From Ensifer adhaerens (GTDB taxonomy: Bacteria > Pseudomonadota > Alphaproteobacteria > Rhizobiales > Rhizobiaceae): a stretch of DNA of 64,000 bases. The notes under the pieces were generated by a model. It made no database searches. It saw only the letters and a program-made list of their open reading frames with translations, and had not been told where the DNA came from. Of the stretch, positions 38,374 to 47,156 are shown piece by piece. A program made the position numbers and the translations under genes. The stretch lies in contig OCMG01000004.1 of assembly GCA_900215285.1 (NCBI GenBank), forward strand, positions 1,111,501 to 1,175,500. The letters run 5' to 3'. Within the stretch, counting starts at the first letter, position 1; every line of letters begins with the position of its first letter.

Positions 38374-38952
38374 TTATGCGGCTTCTTCTTCCTCCTGCGT
38401 CTCGTCCTCTTCGACAGCCTTGCCGCGCTTCGGGCCCTTGTTGAGGTTGGCCTCGACCAGGCGCACGGCCTCCGTTTCGGAGGTGCGGTTCACGGCGGCG
38501 ATTTCGCGTGCCATGCGGTCAAGAGCCGCTTCATAAAGCTGACGCTCGGAATAGGACTGCTCCGGCTGGTTTTCAGCACGGTACAGGTCGCGCACGACTT
38601 CGGCGATCGCGATCAGGTCGCCGGAATTGATCTTTGCATCGTATTCCTGTGCGCGACGCGACCACATGGTACGCTTGACGCGGGCCTTGCCCTGAACGAC
38701 CTTCAGAGCCTTGTCGACGCTGTCGTTCTCGGAAAGCTTGCGCATGCCGATGCTCACGGCCTTGGCGACCGGAACCTTCAGCCGCATCTTGTCCTTCTCG
38801 AAATCGATGACAAAAAGTTCGAGCTTCATGCCCGCGACTTCCTGCTCTTCAATAGTCACAATCTGGCCGACGCCGTGGGCGGGATATACGATGGACTCGC
38901 CCGTCTTGAAGCCGTGTCTGATTGCTGCCGGTTTTTTCTGCTGGATCGTCAT
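38374..38952 (-). CDS. carD: CarD-family RNA polymerase-binding regulator
   Basis: A 192-residue transcription factor that binds the RNA polymerase beta subunit and stabilises open complexes, especially at rRNA promoters. The N-terminal CarD/TRCF RID domain (about 15-75; V-Y-P-A-H-G-V-G-x-I) is followed by a helical DNA-binding part (about 80-165) with W-S-R-R-A-Q-E-Y-D-A-K and R-D-L-Y-R. The C-terminus is highly acidic (E-E-D-E-T-Q-E-E-E-E). It lies downstream of fdxA on the same strand, a conserved order in alphaproteobacteria. Confidence 0.94.
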   Translation of the reverse strand: MTIQQKKPAAIRHGFKTGESIVYPAHGVGQIVTIEEQEVAGMKLELFVIDFEKDKMRLKVPVAKAVSIGMRKLSENDSVDKALKVVQGKARVKRTMWSRRAQEYDAKINSGDLIAIAEVVRDLYRAENQPEQSYSERQLYEAALDRMAREIAAVNRTSETEAVRLVEANLNKGPKRGKAVEEDETQEEEEAA

Positions 38953-39342
38953 GCGTCAAAAAAACTCCCTGTTTTCCCCCGGGCCTCGTCAGAAGCCCAA
39001 GGCCGGGTCAGTTCGGCCCGGGTAGACGGCAAGGCCGTCGTTGGCACTGGCTGGCCCATCAGCCGGGCGCAAAAACAAAATCCCTCAACGCAAAAACACG
39101 TTAAGCAACGCGAAGGTTGCTGTTCAGATGTTTGATCGCGTTTTCAGGATCAGTGCTTTCGTGGTGGTTGGCGCGTTCAAAAGGCACGCGTTTGGGTCAG
39201 TATTGATACCCTATCATAAAAAACTGAGGAAATCAACGATTTGATATGGCAAGACCGCAGCAGCTGGGGCAGCCGCTCTCAATCCCGCGGCACCCTCGCT
39301 CATTTGCATCGTCTGTTTGGAGGCAGCTTTCCGGTCTGCGGA
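38953..39342. other. Non-coding region between carD and fdxA
   Basis: About 390 bp, with no convincing ORF. It holds a small hairpin AGCAAC-GCGAAG-GTTGCT (39104-39121) and an AT-rich stretch near 39195-39250. It should contain the carD promoter (minus strand) and the fdxA 3' end. A 37-codon plus-strand ORF near 39128 lacks a ribosome-binding site and is not called. Confidence 0.5.
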
Positions 39343-39681
39343 TCAGTTGCCCTGACCCGGCTCCGGCGAGAAGTATTTCTCGAACTTGCCTTCTTCGCCG
39401 TCGTACTTTTCGGCTTCCGGCATCGGGTCGCGCTTGACCGTGATATTCGGCCAGATGGACGCGAATTCGGTATTCACCTTCAGCCACTTTTCCATGCCCG
39501 GTTCCGTATCGGGCTTGATGGCCTCGGCCGGACATTCCGGCTCGCACACGCCACAGTCGATGCATTCGTCGGGATGGATGACGAGGAAATTCTCGCCTTC
39601 ATAGAAGCAATCGACCGGGCAAACTTCGACGCAATCTGTATATTTGCAGCGAACGCAATTGTCAGTCACGACATAGGTCAT
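39343..39681 (-). CDS. fdxA: Seven-iron ferredoxin (FdxA)
   Basis: A 112-residue 3Fe-4S/4Fe-4S ferredoxin, an electron carrier in the cytoplasm. Cluster motifs at the N-terminus: [18 protein letters not shown], then [12 protein letters not shown]. The residues I-R-C-E-Y...F-Y-E-G correspond to the Azotobacter-type ferredoxin I. Start is the ATG at 39681 (M-T-Y-V-V-T-D-N-C), which gives the family length. It lies between the S4-domain protein and carD. Confidence 0.95.
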   Translation of the reverse strand: MTYVVTDNCVRCKYTDCVEVCPVDCFYEGENFLVIHPDECIDCGVCEPECPAEAIKPDTEPGMEKWLKVNTEFASIWPNITVKRDPMPEAEKYDGEEGKFEKYFSPEPGQGN

Positions 39682-39821
39682 GCGGCACTCCAGTTCCACG
39701 GGCGGATCGACAAATCAATCGACGCCATCTTTCTCGAAACGTCAGGTATCGGCTTTGAAATGCCATTGCAAGCGCAAAACCTGCTGAATTTTGCCGCAGC
39801 GAAAGCAAGATTTTTCAATCG

Positions 39822-40232
39822 TCAATCAGCATCCGGAAGGCCGCGCATCAAGCGGTCGATGGCGCGACGATCCTTCTTTTCGGGCCGTCCGGTTCCGACA
39901 GCGCGCTGGGCCTGTTCGAAGGGCGTCATCGTGTCTTTGGGCGGGGGAGGCGGTGAGAGGTCTTCGTAGAGGAGCTTCGCCTCTTCGTACGGTCCCCGCC
40001 GGTCGCCGGGGGCGATGACCTTCAGCACGATGTCACGCCGCTCGAGCGTGACGGCGATCATGTCGCCCGGCTTGACCTGAACGGAGGCTTGCGCGATGCG
40101 CTGGCCGTTCACCGTCACCTTGCCGCCGGAGACGAGCGTCTGGGCAAGCGAACGTGACTTGGCGACACGCGTGAAAAACAGCCACTTGTCGATGCGCTGG
40201 CGCGCGGCAACGAGAGGCTGGTTCTCAGGCAT
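39822..40232 (-). CDS. S4-domain RNA-binding protein (HslR/Hsp15-like)
   Basis: A 136-residue protein with an N-terminal S4 domain (about 10-75: R-I-D-K-W-L-F-F-T-R-V-A-K-S-R-S-L-A, then G-x-V-x-V-N-G). Hsp15 rescues stalled 50S subunits carrying nascent tRNA; that role is inferred from family only. The tail is Pro-rich then basic. It lies downstream of the Suv3-like helicase gene, so both probably act on RNA. Confidence 0.88.
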   Translation of the reverse strand: MPENQPLVAARQRIDKWLFFTRVAKSRSLAQTLVSGGKVTVNGQRIAQASVQVKPGDMIAVTLERRDIVLKVIAPGDRRGPYEEAKLLYEDLSPPPPPKDTMTPFEQAQRAVGTGRPEKKDRRAIDRLMRGLPDAD

Positions 40233-40261
40233 GCCTAGTCGACCTCATGTTTTTGTTCCAT

Positions 40262-40306
40262 GCATGTCGTGACCGCAAAACCGCTGAACACTTTTGCGCG
40301 ACATGC
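40262..40306 (-). repeat. Stop-proximal palindromic repeat, copy 3
   Basis: A 45-bp element 1 nt after the helicase stop codon. Outer stem GCATGTCG/CGACATGC and inner stem CGCAAAA/TTTTGCG around CCGCTGAACAC. Both stems are perfect. Its stems differ from copies 1 and 2 but pair internally, while the AAAACCG...CACTTTT core is kept. Confidence 0.88.
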
Positions 40307-40307
40307 T

Positions 40308-43300
40308 TTATTTCTTCATCTGGTCCTTGAGGATCGCGAGCTTGGCGAAGGGCGAATCCGGATCGATCGGCTTTTCCTTGCGGGGCGGGGCCGCACTCAT
40401 CGACTTGTTGCGGTCATTGCGATCATGCTGGGGCTTGCCGCCGCCATGACGGTTCTCGTCGCGGTCGCGATGCGACTTGCCACCCGGCTTGCCGCCAAAG
40501 CGCTGCTCCTTGCGGTCGCCCTGGTTGCGGTCGCCTTGCGGACGTTCTCCTTGGGCGCGATCGCGGTTGCCTCCACGGTTGGCACCCTGGTTGCGATCGC
40601 CCCGGCCTTCGCCTCTGCCTTCGCCGCGATTTTCACCACGGTTCTGGTCGCGATTTTGATCACGGGGACCACGGTTGTCGCGGCGCGGACCGGCGTTCTG
40701 GCGCGGTTCGCGCTCGTGACGGCCACCCGGACGCCACAGGAGAACCGGCTTGGGGGCTGCTTCTTCGGCGGGCGCTTCGGCCGTTGCCACAGCTTCGGCG
40801 GGAGCTGCTTCGGCAGCGGCTGCCTCGACTGGAGCGACTTCCGCGGGAGCGGCGGCGGCCTCTGCCGGCTGTTCTTCATGTTCTTGGCCAGCATCGCTGT
40901 CGGCGGTGTCGTCCTCTGCTGCTGCTTCCGCAGCGGCGGGAGCGGCGGCGCCTTCTGCCGGTGCGGACTTGGCGTCCTGTGCGGCAAGGTAGGTCGCGGC
41001 TTCTTCGGCCGTCACGCTGTCGGCGCGATAACCGAGGCCCTTGAGGATCTCTTCCATATCGTCCGGCGTTGCGCCGAGGATCGACAGCATGGCCGGTGTC
41101 GTCACGAAGCGGCGGCCGTCATAGGCGCCGTCTGGACGCTTGCCCGTTTCCGGCTTCCACTGCAGGAGCGGACGGATGAGGTCGGCGAGGCGTTCCAGAA
41201 TGTCGATGCGCACGGCGCGCTTGCCGAGGAAGCGGAAGCCGGCGAGGCGGTAGAAATTGCGCTCGATGGCGTGGTCGGTCACGACCGAGGTGCGGCCGGC
41301 GGCGAGAACCGGGATCAGGTCGCCATAGCCGGGCTTGTCCATCGCGTCGTTCTTCAGCGCCCAGAGGAGCGTGATGAGTTCGGCCGGTGCCGGCTTGAGG
41401 AGAGCCGGCATGAAGACATGGTAGGCGCCGAAGCGGACACCGAGCTTGCGGAGTGCCGCGCGATGCTCCTGGCTCAGCGACTTCACCTCTTCGGCGACGT
41501 CGCGGCGGAAGAGCACGCCGAGATTCTCGACCAGCTGGAAGGCAAGGCCCTTGGCGAGACCTTCGAGGTCTTCAGCGCGGGACAGGTCGTCGAGCGGCTT
41601 CAGGACCGTTGCGATGTGATGATTGACGAAGCGCTCGATGCGGGCGGCGACGTGATCGCGCGCCGGACCGGTCAGCTGCTCGTCGGCCAGAAGGATGACG
41701 CGCGGATGCAGGATATGATCGGTGGAGACGAGACGCGCGACGGGATCGCCGAGCCAGCGCACGACGCCTTCCGAGGTCAGCGCCAGATCGCCATTCCCGG
41801 CAGCGTGCAGCCGAGCGGCGCGCGCTTCGAATTCCAGCGCGAGCGCCTTCTGCGCTGCCGACAGCATCGCCTTGGCTTCCTGGCCTTCCGCCGCATTTGC
41901 CAGCGTGAACCGGAACCCGGCCAGCTGCCCGACGTGGTGGCCTTCGACGAAGACGTCACCGTTTACACTGATTTCTGCTTCCAGCATCGCATTCTCTCTC
42001 AAGCGCTTCATGAGCACAGATGTCCTGCGATCAACAAAGCGTTTCGTCAACCTCTCATGCAGCGCGTCGGATAGCCTATCCTCGATTTCGCGCGTCTTTT
42101 CTTGCCAGTGTGTCGGATCGGCAAGCCATCCCGGACGGTTCGACACATAGGTCCAAGTTCTGATTTGCGCAATGCGCGCCGATAAACTGTCGATTTCCCC
42201 GTCCGTGCGGTCCGCGCGGCGAACCTGTTCGGCCATGTAGTCCTCGTTGACATGGCCGCGGCGGACCAGATCGGAATAAATGGTCGAAATGATGTCGGCA
42301 TGCTGCGCGGGGGCAATCCTGCGATAGTCGGGAAGGGCGCAGGCCTCCCAAAGCGTCTCGACGCGGGCCGGGCGATCTGCCAGATCACGGATCTCGGGAA
42401 GTGCGGCGAGGAAGTCGAGCGCCTGCAGGTCGACGGCCGGCAGAGCCCGCGTCAGACCGCTGACGGTTGGGGCGGCGTTGAGGCTTTCCTGCAGCGCGCG
42501 GATGGTGGAATAGTCCACCGCCTTGGAGCGCCATTGCAGGACCTTCACCGGGTCAAAGACATGCGCCTCGATGCGCTCCACCAGCTCGTCGTCGAAGGGG
42601 GCGACCTGGCCTGTCACGCCAAAGGTGCCGTCATTGAGATGGCGGCCGGCGCGGCCGGCGATCTGGCCGATCTCGCCGGGATTGAGATTGCGATACTGGT
42701 AACCGTCGAACTTGCGGTCCTGAGCGAAGGCGACATGGCCGACATCGAGGTTGAGGCCCATGCCGATGGCGTCGGTGGCGACGAGAAAATCGACGTCGCC
42801 GGACTGGTAGAGGCCGACCTGGGCGTTGCGGGTGCGGGGGCTCAGTGCCCCGAGCACGACAGCGGCGCCGCCGCGCTGGCGGCGGATGAGTTCGGCGATC
42901 GCATAGACCTCTTCCGCCGAGAAGGCGACGATGGCCGAGCGGGCGGGAAGGCGGGTGATCTTCTTCTGGCCCGCATAGAGAAGCTGCGACAGGCGCGGGC
43001 GCTCGACGATGGTGATTCCTGGCAGGAGGTGACTGAGGATGGGGGCCATGGTCGCGGCCCCGAGGAACAGCGTTTCTTCGCGGCCGCGCAAATGGAGGAT
43101 ACGATCCGTGAAGATATGGCCGCGCTCGAGATCGCCGGCGAGCTGGACTTCATCGATCGCGGCAAAGGCCGCCTTCGTCTCGCGCGGCATGGCCTCGACC
43201 GTGCAGACCGTGAAGCGCGCGCCGGGTGGGGAGATCTTCTCCTCGCCGGTGACCAGCGCGACATTGGCCACGCCGACGCGTTCGGCCACACGCGTGTAAA

Positions 43301-43451
43301 CCTCACGCGCCAGCAGCCGCAGCGGCAGGCCGATGACGCCTGAGCCATGGGCAACCATGCGCTCGATGGCGAAATGGGTTTTGCCGGTATTGGTCGGTCC
43401 AAGCACCGCGGTCACGCCGCGGCCGCTCAGGATCATGGGCTGGATGGTCAC
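40308..43451 (-). CDS. Suv3-like superfamily 2 RNA helicase with RGG-type tail
   Basis: A 1047-residue helicase. The N-terminal motor has Walker A G-P-T-N-T-G-K-T (about 18-25), motif II I-D-E-V-Q and the I-A-G-R-A-G-R motif VI, as in mitochondrial Suv3/MgpS-type helicases. The middle (about 350-860) is helical. The last 200 residues are low-complexity: Ala/Glu/Pro-rich (A-E-A-A-A-A-P-A), then Arg/Gly/Asn/Gln-rich with G-E-G-R-G-D-R-N, then a Lys-rich end (I-L-K-D-Q-M-K-K). Such RGG tails bind RNA and can drive condensate formation. Likely a degradosome-type RNA helicase; substrate unknown. Confidence 0.9.
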   Translation of the reverse strand: MTIQPMILSGRGVTAVLGPTNTGKTHFAIERMVAHGSGVIGLPLRLLAREVYTRVAERVGVANVALVTGEEKISPPGARFTVCTVEAMPRETKAAFAAIDEVQLAGDLERGHIFTDRILHLRGREETLFLGAATMAPILSHLLPGITIVERPRLSQLLYAGQKKITRLPARSAIVAFSAEEVYAIAELIRRQRGGAAVVLGALSPRTRNAQVGLYQSGDVDFLVATDAIGMGLNLDVGHVAFAQDRKFDGYQYRNLNPGEIGQIAGRAGRHLNDGTFGVTGQVAPFDDELVERIEAHVFDPVKVLQWRSKAVDYSTIRALQESLNAAPTVSGLTRALPAVDLQALDFLAALPEIRDLADRPARVETLWEACALPDYRRIAPAQHADIISTIYSDLVRRGHVNEDYMAEQVRRADRTDGEIDSLSARIAQIRTWTYVSNRPGWLADPTHWQEKTREIEDRLSDALHERLTKRFVDRRTSVLMKRLRENAMLEAEISVNGDVFVEGHHVGQLAGFRFTLANAAEGQEAKAMLSAAQKALALEFEARAARLHAAGNGDLALTSEGVVRWLGDPVARLVSTDHILHPRVILLADEQLTGPARDHVAARIERFVNHHIATVLKPLDDLSRAEDLEGLAKGLAFQLVENLGVLFRRDVAEEVKSLSQEHRAALRKLGVRFGAYHVFMPALLKPAPAELITLLWALKNDAMDKPGYGDLIPVLAAGRTSVVTDHAIERNFYRLAGFRFLGKRAVRIDILERLADLIRPLLQWKPETGKRPDGAYDGRRFVTTPAMLSILGATPDDMEEILKGLGYRADSVTAEEAATYLAAQDAKSAPAEGAAAPAAAEAAAEDDTADSDAGQEHEEQPAEAAAAPAEVAPVEAAAAEAAPAEAVATAEAPAEEAAPKPVLLWRPGGRHEREPRQNAGPRRDNRGPRDQNRDQNRGENRGEGRGEGRGDRNQGANRGGNRDRAQGERPQGDRNQGDRKEQRFGGKPGGKSHRDRDENRHGGGKPQHDRNDRNKSMSAAPPRKEKPIDPDSPFAKLAILKDQMKK

Positions 43452-43570
43452 GTCGTTCTTGTTCCCGGCTTGGCCGGCCTTGCTTTTCTCGTGCCCAGAG
43501 ACATGCCCGCTCGGGCGTGGAAGTGCAAGGGCGAAGGTGATTGGGACAGGTCTGGCAGATGGTGTTTCAA

Positions 43571-43599
43571 ACGCTGTTCCGCAAGCCTCGGAACAGCGT
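43571..43599. other. Perfect 11-bp-arm hairpin
   Basis: ACGCTGTTCCG and CGGAACAGCGT with a 7-nt loop CAAGCCT, immediately before the first GANTC pair. There is no T-run, so it is not an ordinary terminator. It may be a protein-binding or structural element of the block. Confidence 0.7.
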
Positions 43600-43827
43600 G
43601 CGAACGAATCGGAGACGAATCGATGACTCCATGTCGTTCTTTATTTGTTCTATACCATATCTAGTCGGATTCACAGAATCATCTCCACATCATGAATCTC
43701 GCGGTGGAATCCGGATTCGTGTCGCGGAGGGTCCGGGGAATCGCTCGTGCGTGTTGGCAAGCGGCTTTGGAGATTATGGTTAACAGATTGCTAATTCTGG
43801 CTAATTTCTCCCCATTTTGCCGTCTCC

Positions 43828-44127
43828 GTTAACATCTCGATCAAAGCCGGAACGAATCATCGACGAATCAGAGATGTGTTTCCGTTGCGGATCTGTTCTC
43901 CACAAGATGTGGTGGGTCTTGTGGCGCGCGGCGCATAGAACCGATTCGGGCGCGTTCCGTTTTTCGATGTGCTCGACGTCAGCGTTAACGATTGGCGGGC
44001 GGGTGTTTATGAATCGGTAAGCCTTGGCGGATGTTAACTTTTGCCGCGTCGAACCAAAGCGGGAACGAATCATCGACGAATCACCGACCTTGTCGTCTTC
44101 CCGGTTTGTTCACCGCAATATGTGGTG
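43828..44127. repeat. Two-copy diverged tandem unit with a GANTC pair
   Basis: Units at 43828-43912 and 44033-44127 share the same order: GTTAAC, then GGAACGAATCATCGACGAAT, then a dyad around ATGTGGTG (CCACA-AGA-TGTGG at 43900-43912; CACCGCA-ATA-TGTGGTG at 44111-44127). A third GANTC pair with the same flanks (GAACGAATCGGAGACGAATC) is at 43603-43621 but lacks the GTTAAC. Spacing between the GANTC pair and the dyad is conserved to within 1-2 bp. Confidence 0.65.
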
Positions 44128-44270
44128 CAAAAACAATTTGTTAACCATAGATATGAGTGCGCACAAAGCCTCTTGACCGCGCTTTTGTTAACCTTTGCGC
44201 TTGCGGGCGGGAACGTTCTGTTTTCTGGTTGGGCTGCAAGGAATCAGAATGAATTTGAGGGGAGGGAGTG

Positions 44271-44684
44271 ATGGAACTCGTCACCTATCGCGGTGTCGTC
44301 TATCCTGTTCAATGCGACGTCATGGGGCATATGAATGTGCAGCATTATATCGGCGCGTTCGATCAGGCCGGATGGCATCTGGTCGCCGCCATCGGCTACA
44401 AGCCGACCTGGCTGAAGGAGCGCAACTGGGGCTGGGCGGACCGGCGCTACGAGATCGACTTCATTGATGAGCTGCCGGTGGGGAGCCTCTTCGAAGTGCG
44501 CAGCCGGTTCCTGAAGGTCGGGCGCACGTCTCTAACGACGCATCATGCGATGTACAATTCGGAGAAAGGGACGCTGTCCGCGGAAATCACCGCCGTGACG
44601 ATCCTGTTCGATCTCGTGGCGCGCAAGTCGACGCCGCTGCCGCCGGAGATGGTCGAGGGAGCGAAGGCTTATCTGGCTGAGTGA
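44271..44684 (+). CDS. Acyl-CoA thioesterase (4HBT hotdog family)
   Basis: A 137-residue single-hotdog thioesterase. The N-terminal motif Q-C-D-V-M-G-H-M-N-V-Q-H-Y places the catalytic-type Asp next to the helix start, as in YbgC/4-hydroxybenzoyl-CoA thioesterases. The substrate is not known. Start is the ATG at 44271 with GGGGAGGGAG upstream; an in-frame GTG one codon before is unnecessary. Its promoter must lie in the GANTC-rich block. Confidence 0.85.
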   Translation: MELVTYRGVVYPVQCDVMGHMNVQHYIGAFDQAGWHLVAAIGYKPTWLKERNWGWADRRYEIDFIDELPVGSLFEVRSRFLKVGRTSLTTHHAMYNSEKGTLSAEITAVTILFDLVARKSTPLPPEMVEGAKAYLAE

Positions 44685-44696
44685 GCTACACTCTCG

Positions 44697-44804
44697 ACGT
44701 CATCCTCGCCCTTGTGGCGAGGATCTACGGACGAGCCCGAGCAATCGAAGGTGCGGCAGGAAGCAGACGTAGCAGATGGTCGGGACAAGCCCGACCATGA
44801 CGAC
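44697..44804. repeat. Dispersed repeat D, copy 2
   Basis: Intergenic element starting GACGTCATCCTCG and ending CCCGACCATGACGACGT, with the palindromes CCTCGCCCTTGTGGCGAGG and GGTCGGGACAAGCCCGACC. It matches copy 1 at 32275-32382. It lies between the thioesterase and phbB genes, which are convergent. Confidence 0.85.
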
Positions 44805-44861
44805 GTTTGGGGTTTGCGGCTTGATGGGGCCGTGCCTTAAAGCCCGGCCCAGGCTCGTCAA

Positions 44862-45587
44862 TCAGGCGAAATACTGTCCGCCATTGGCGGTGATGGTCGA
44901 GCCGGTGATGAAGCCGGCGTCGTCGTTGACTAGGAAGACCACGCAGCGGGCGATTTCTTCCGGTTCGCCGAGGCGGCCGACCGGGATCTGCGGGATGATG
45001 CGTTCGTTGAGCACCTTTTCCGGCACCGCACGCACCATTTCCGTGCCGATATAGCCCGGGCAGATGGCGTTGACGGTGATGTTCTTCATCGCGCCTTCCT
45101 GGGCGAGCGCCTTGGTGAAGCCGATGTCGCCGGCCTTGGCGGCGGAATAGTTCGCCTGACCCGCCTGACCCTTCTGGCCGTTGATCGAGGAGATGTTGAC
45201 GATGCGGCCGAAGGCGCGGTCGCGCATGCCGCCCCAGACCTGATGTGTCATGTTGAACAGGCCGGTGAGGTTGGTGTCGATGACTTCCTTCCACTGCTGC
45301 GGCGTCATCTTGTGGAACATGGCGTCACGCGTGATGCCGGCATTGTTGACGAGAATATCGACGGGGCCGAGTTCTGCCTCGACCTTGGCAATGCCGTGGC
45401 CGCAGGCTTCGTAGTCAGAAACGTCCCACTTGAAGGTGTGAATGCCGGTCACCTTGGTGAAATCGGCGGCGGCTTCGTCATTGCCCGCATAGGTGGCGGC
45501 AACCTTGTAGCCAGCATTCTTGAGAGCGATGGAAATGGCCGCGCCAATGCCGCGCGAGCCCCCTGTGACGAGTGCGACTCTGCTCAT
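44862..45587 (-). CDS. phbB: Acetoacetyl-CoA reductase
   Basis: NADPH-dependent reduction of acetoacetyl-CoA to (R)-3-hydroxybutyryl-CoA, the second step of poly-3-hydroxybutyrate synthesis. The 241-residue short-chain dehydrogenase has the N-terminal T-G-G-S-R-G-I-G motif, N-N-A-G, the catalytic Ser in I-S-S-I-N-G-Q-K-G-Q-x-G-Q and Y-S-A-A-K. Length is typical. It follows phbA by 89 bp on the same strand. A PHB synthase gene (phbC) is not in this window. Confidence 0.96.
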   Translation of the reverse strand: MSRVALVTGGSRGIGAAISIALKNAGYKVAATYAGNDEAAADFTKVTGIHTFKWDVSDYEACGHGIAKVEAELGPVDILVNNAGITRDAMFHKMTPQQWKEVIDTNLTGLFNMTHQVWGGMRDRAFGRIVNISSINGQKGQAGQANYSAAKAGDIGFTKALAQEGAMKNITVNAICPGYIGTEMVRAVPEKVLNERIIPQIPVGRLGEPEEIARCVVFLVNDDAGFITGSTITANGGQYFA

Positions 45588-45676
45588 GTTTGTCCTCCGG
45601 AAGCTTATGGATTTTGTTATATCCCGCGACCTTCCCGGGGCCGCGGGCCTGTCAGTCGAGCCGGTTTATCGGCCGA

Positions 45677-46858
45677 TCACATCGCCTCGACGCACATGGC
45701 GACGCCCATGCCGCCACCGATGCAGAGCGTGGCGAGGCCCTTCTTGGAGCCGCGGCGGGCCATTTCGAAGAGCAGCGTGTTGAGGATGCGGGCGCCCGAT
45801 GCGCCGATCGGATGGCCGATGGCAATGGCGCCGCCGTTGACGTTCACGATGGACGGATCCCAGCCAAGGTCCTTGTTGACGGCGCAGGCCTGTGCGGCAA
45901 AGGCTTCGTTGGCCTCGACGAGGTCGAGATCGTTGATCGACCAGCCGGCCTTTTCAAGCGCCTTGCGCGAGGCCGGGATCGGGCCGGTGCCCATGATGCG
46001 CGGATCGACGCCGGCGGTGGCCCAGGAGACGATGCGGGCCATCGGCTTGATGCCGCGACGTCCGGCTTCAGCTTCCGACATGAGAACCGTGGCGGCTGCG
46101 CCGTCGTTGAGGCCGGAGGCGTTGCCGGCTGTGACCGTGCCTTCCTTGTCGAAGGCGGGCTTCAGCTTGGTCATGCCGTCAAGGGTCGCACCGGCGCGGA
46201 TATATTCGTCGGCGTCAACGATGATGTCGCCCTTGCGGGTGGAGATGGTAAAGGGGACTATCTCGTCCTTGAAACGGCCGGCCTTCTGGGCTGCTTCCGC
46301 CTTGTTCTGTGAGGAGACGGCGAACTCATCCTGGTCGTTGCGGGTCAGCTGCCACTGCTTGGCAATGTTTTCCGCCGTGTTGCCCATGTGATAGCCGTAG
46401 AAGGCATCGGTCAAGCCGTCCTTGATCATCGTGTCGATGAGCTTGAAATCGCCCATCTTGGTGCCGCCGCGCAGATGCCCGCAATGCGGGGCCATGGACA
46501 TGGATTCCATTCCGCCGGCGACGATGATCGAGGCATCGCCGGTGGCGATCTGCTGCATGCCAAGCGCCACGGCGCGCAGGCCCGAGCCGCAAAGCTGGTT
46601 GAGGCCCCAGGCTGTGGCCTCCTGCGGAATGCCGGCCTTCATGGCGGCCTGGCGGGCCGGGTTCTGGCCTTCGCCCGCGGGCAGAACCTGCCCCATGATG
46701 ACTTCGTTGACTTCGGAAGCGGAGACGCCGGCGCGCTCGAGCGCTGCCTTGATCGCCGCAGCGCCCAGTTCGTGCGCCGGAGTGTTGGCGAAAGCGCCGT
46801 TGAAGGAACCGACGGCAGTGCGGGCTGCGCTGGCGATGACGATGGATGGTGTGCTCAC
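45677..46858 (-). CDS. phbA: Acetyl-CoA acetyltransferase (beta-ketothiolase)
   Basis: Condenses two acetyl-CoA to acetoacetyl-CoA, first step of PHB synthesis. The start is a GTG at 46858 with GGAG 8 nt upstream, giving 393 residues, the usual PhbA length. The nucleophilic cysteine is in N-Q-L-C-G-S-G, the active-site motif G-H-P-I-G-A-S-G is present, and the second cysteine is in C-I-G-G-G-M-G near the C-terminus. The open frame continues upstream to 46957, but that part has no thiolase resemblance. Confidence 0.96.
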   Translation of the reverse strand: MSTPSIVIASAARTAVGSFNGAFANTPAHELGAAAIKAALERAGVSASEVNEVIMGQVLPAGEGQNPARQAAMKAGIPQEATAWGLNQLCGSGLRAVALGMQQIATGDASIIVAGGMESMSMAPHCGHLRGGTKMGDFKLIDTMIKDGLTDAFYGYHMGNTAENIAKQWQLTRNDQDEFAVSSQNKAEAAQKAGRFKDEIVPFTISTRKGDIIVDADEYIRAGATLDGMTKLKPAFDKEGTVTAGNASGLNDGAAATVLMSEAEAGRRGIKPMARIVSWATAGVDPRIMGTGPIPASRKALEKAGWSINDLDLVEANEAFAAQACAVNKDLGWDPSIVNVNGGAIAIGHPIGASGARILNTLLFEMARRGSKKGLATLCIGGGMGVAMCVEAM

Positions 46859-47156
46859 GGCTTGGTCTCCTCGCGTCCTGTTGGCAGGGTTGCCTTTTGC
46901 GTCTTTTACGTGAGCCTGACAAACCCGTCGAGAGGAGTCAAATGCGATTTCTCGCAATCGGAGAATGAGCCGTTCCGGTTGAGACCGCTCAGTTGCGCGG
47001 CCCCAACAAGCAGTCCTGTCTGTATTGTAATCAATGTCTTACATTCAGCGCCGGCGGATAGCTCATCGGGATGAAACATTTCTGGGTCGGTTTTCCGAAC
47101 CATTGAAAAACAGCCGGCTTCCCGGAATATTCCCCGTGTAATTCTGGGGGTTTCTC

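Larger units (their letters stand above)
43452..44270. other. Non-coding block dense in GANTC and GTTAAC sites
   Basis: About 820 bp between the divergent helicase and thioesterase genes, with no credible ORF. It contains 16 GANTC sites between 43606 and 44245, three pairs of which are spaced exactly 11 bp. It also has six GTTAAC palindromes (43779, 43828, 43984, 44033, 44140, 44187) and two exact TTAACCAT octamers (43776-43783 minus, 44141-44148 plus), which resemble the CtrA half-site. A DnaA-box-like TTCTCCACA sits at 43896-43904. Base composition is AT-richer than its neighbours. GANTC is the CcrM methylation site in alphaproteobacteria. Function is unknown; a cell-cycle-coupled promoter or replication/segregation locus is possible. 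Confidence 0.6.

Noticed and set aside
39128..39244. Plus-strand ORF of 37 codons between carD and fdxA
   Set aside because: No ribosome-binding site, no family resemblance, and it lies in the likely carD promoter region.
43452..44270. The chromosomal replication origin oriC
   Set aside because: GANTC, GTTAAC and DnaA-like motifs invite the idea, but rhizobial oriC lies next to hemE, no classical TTATCCACA box was found, and no skew could be computed here. Kept as a hypothesis in the findings, not as a feature call.
46859..46957. N-terminal extension of phbA to a TTG at 46957
   Set aside because: The extra 33 codons have no thiolase resemblance, while the GTG at 46858 has a GGAG site 8 nt upstream and gives the standard 393-residue protein.
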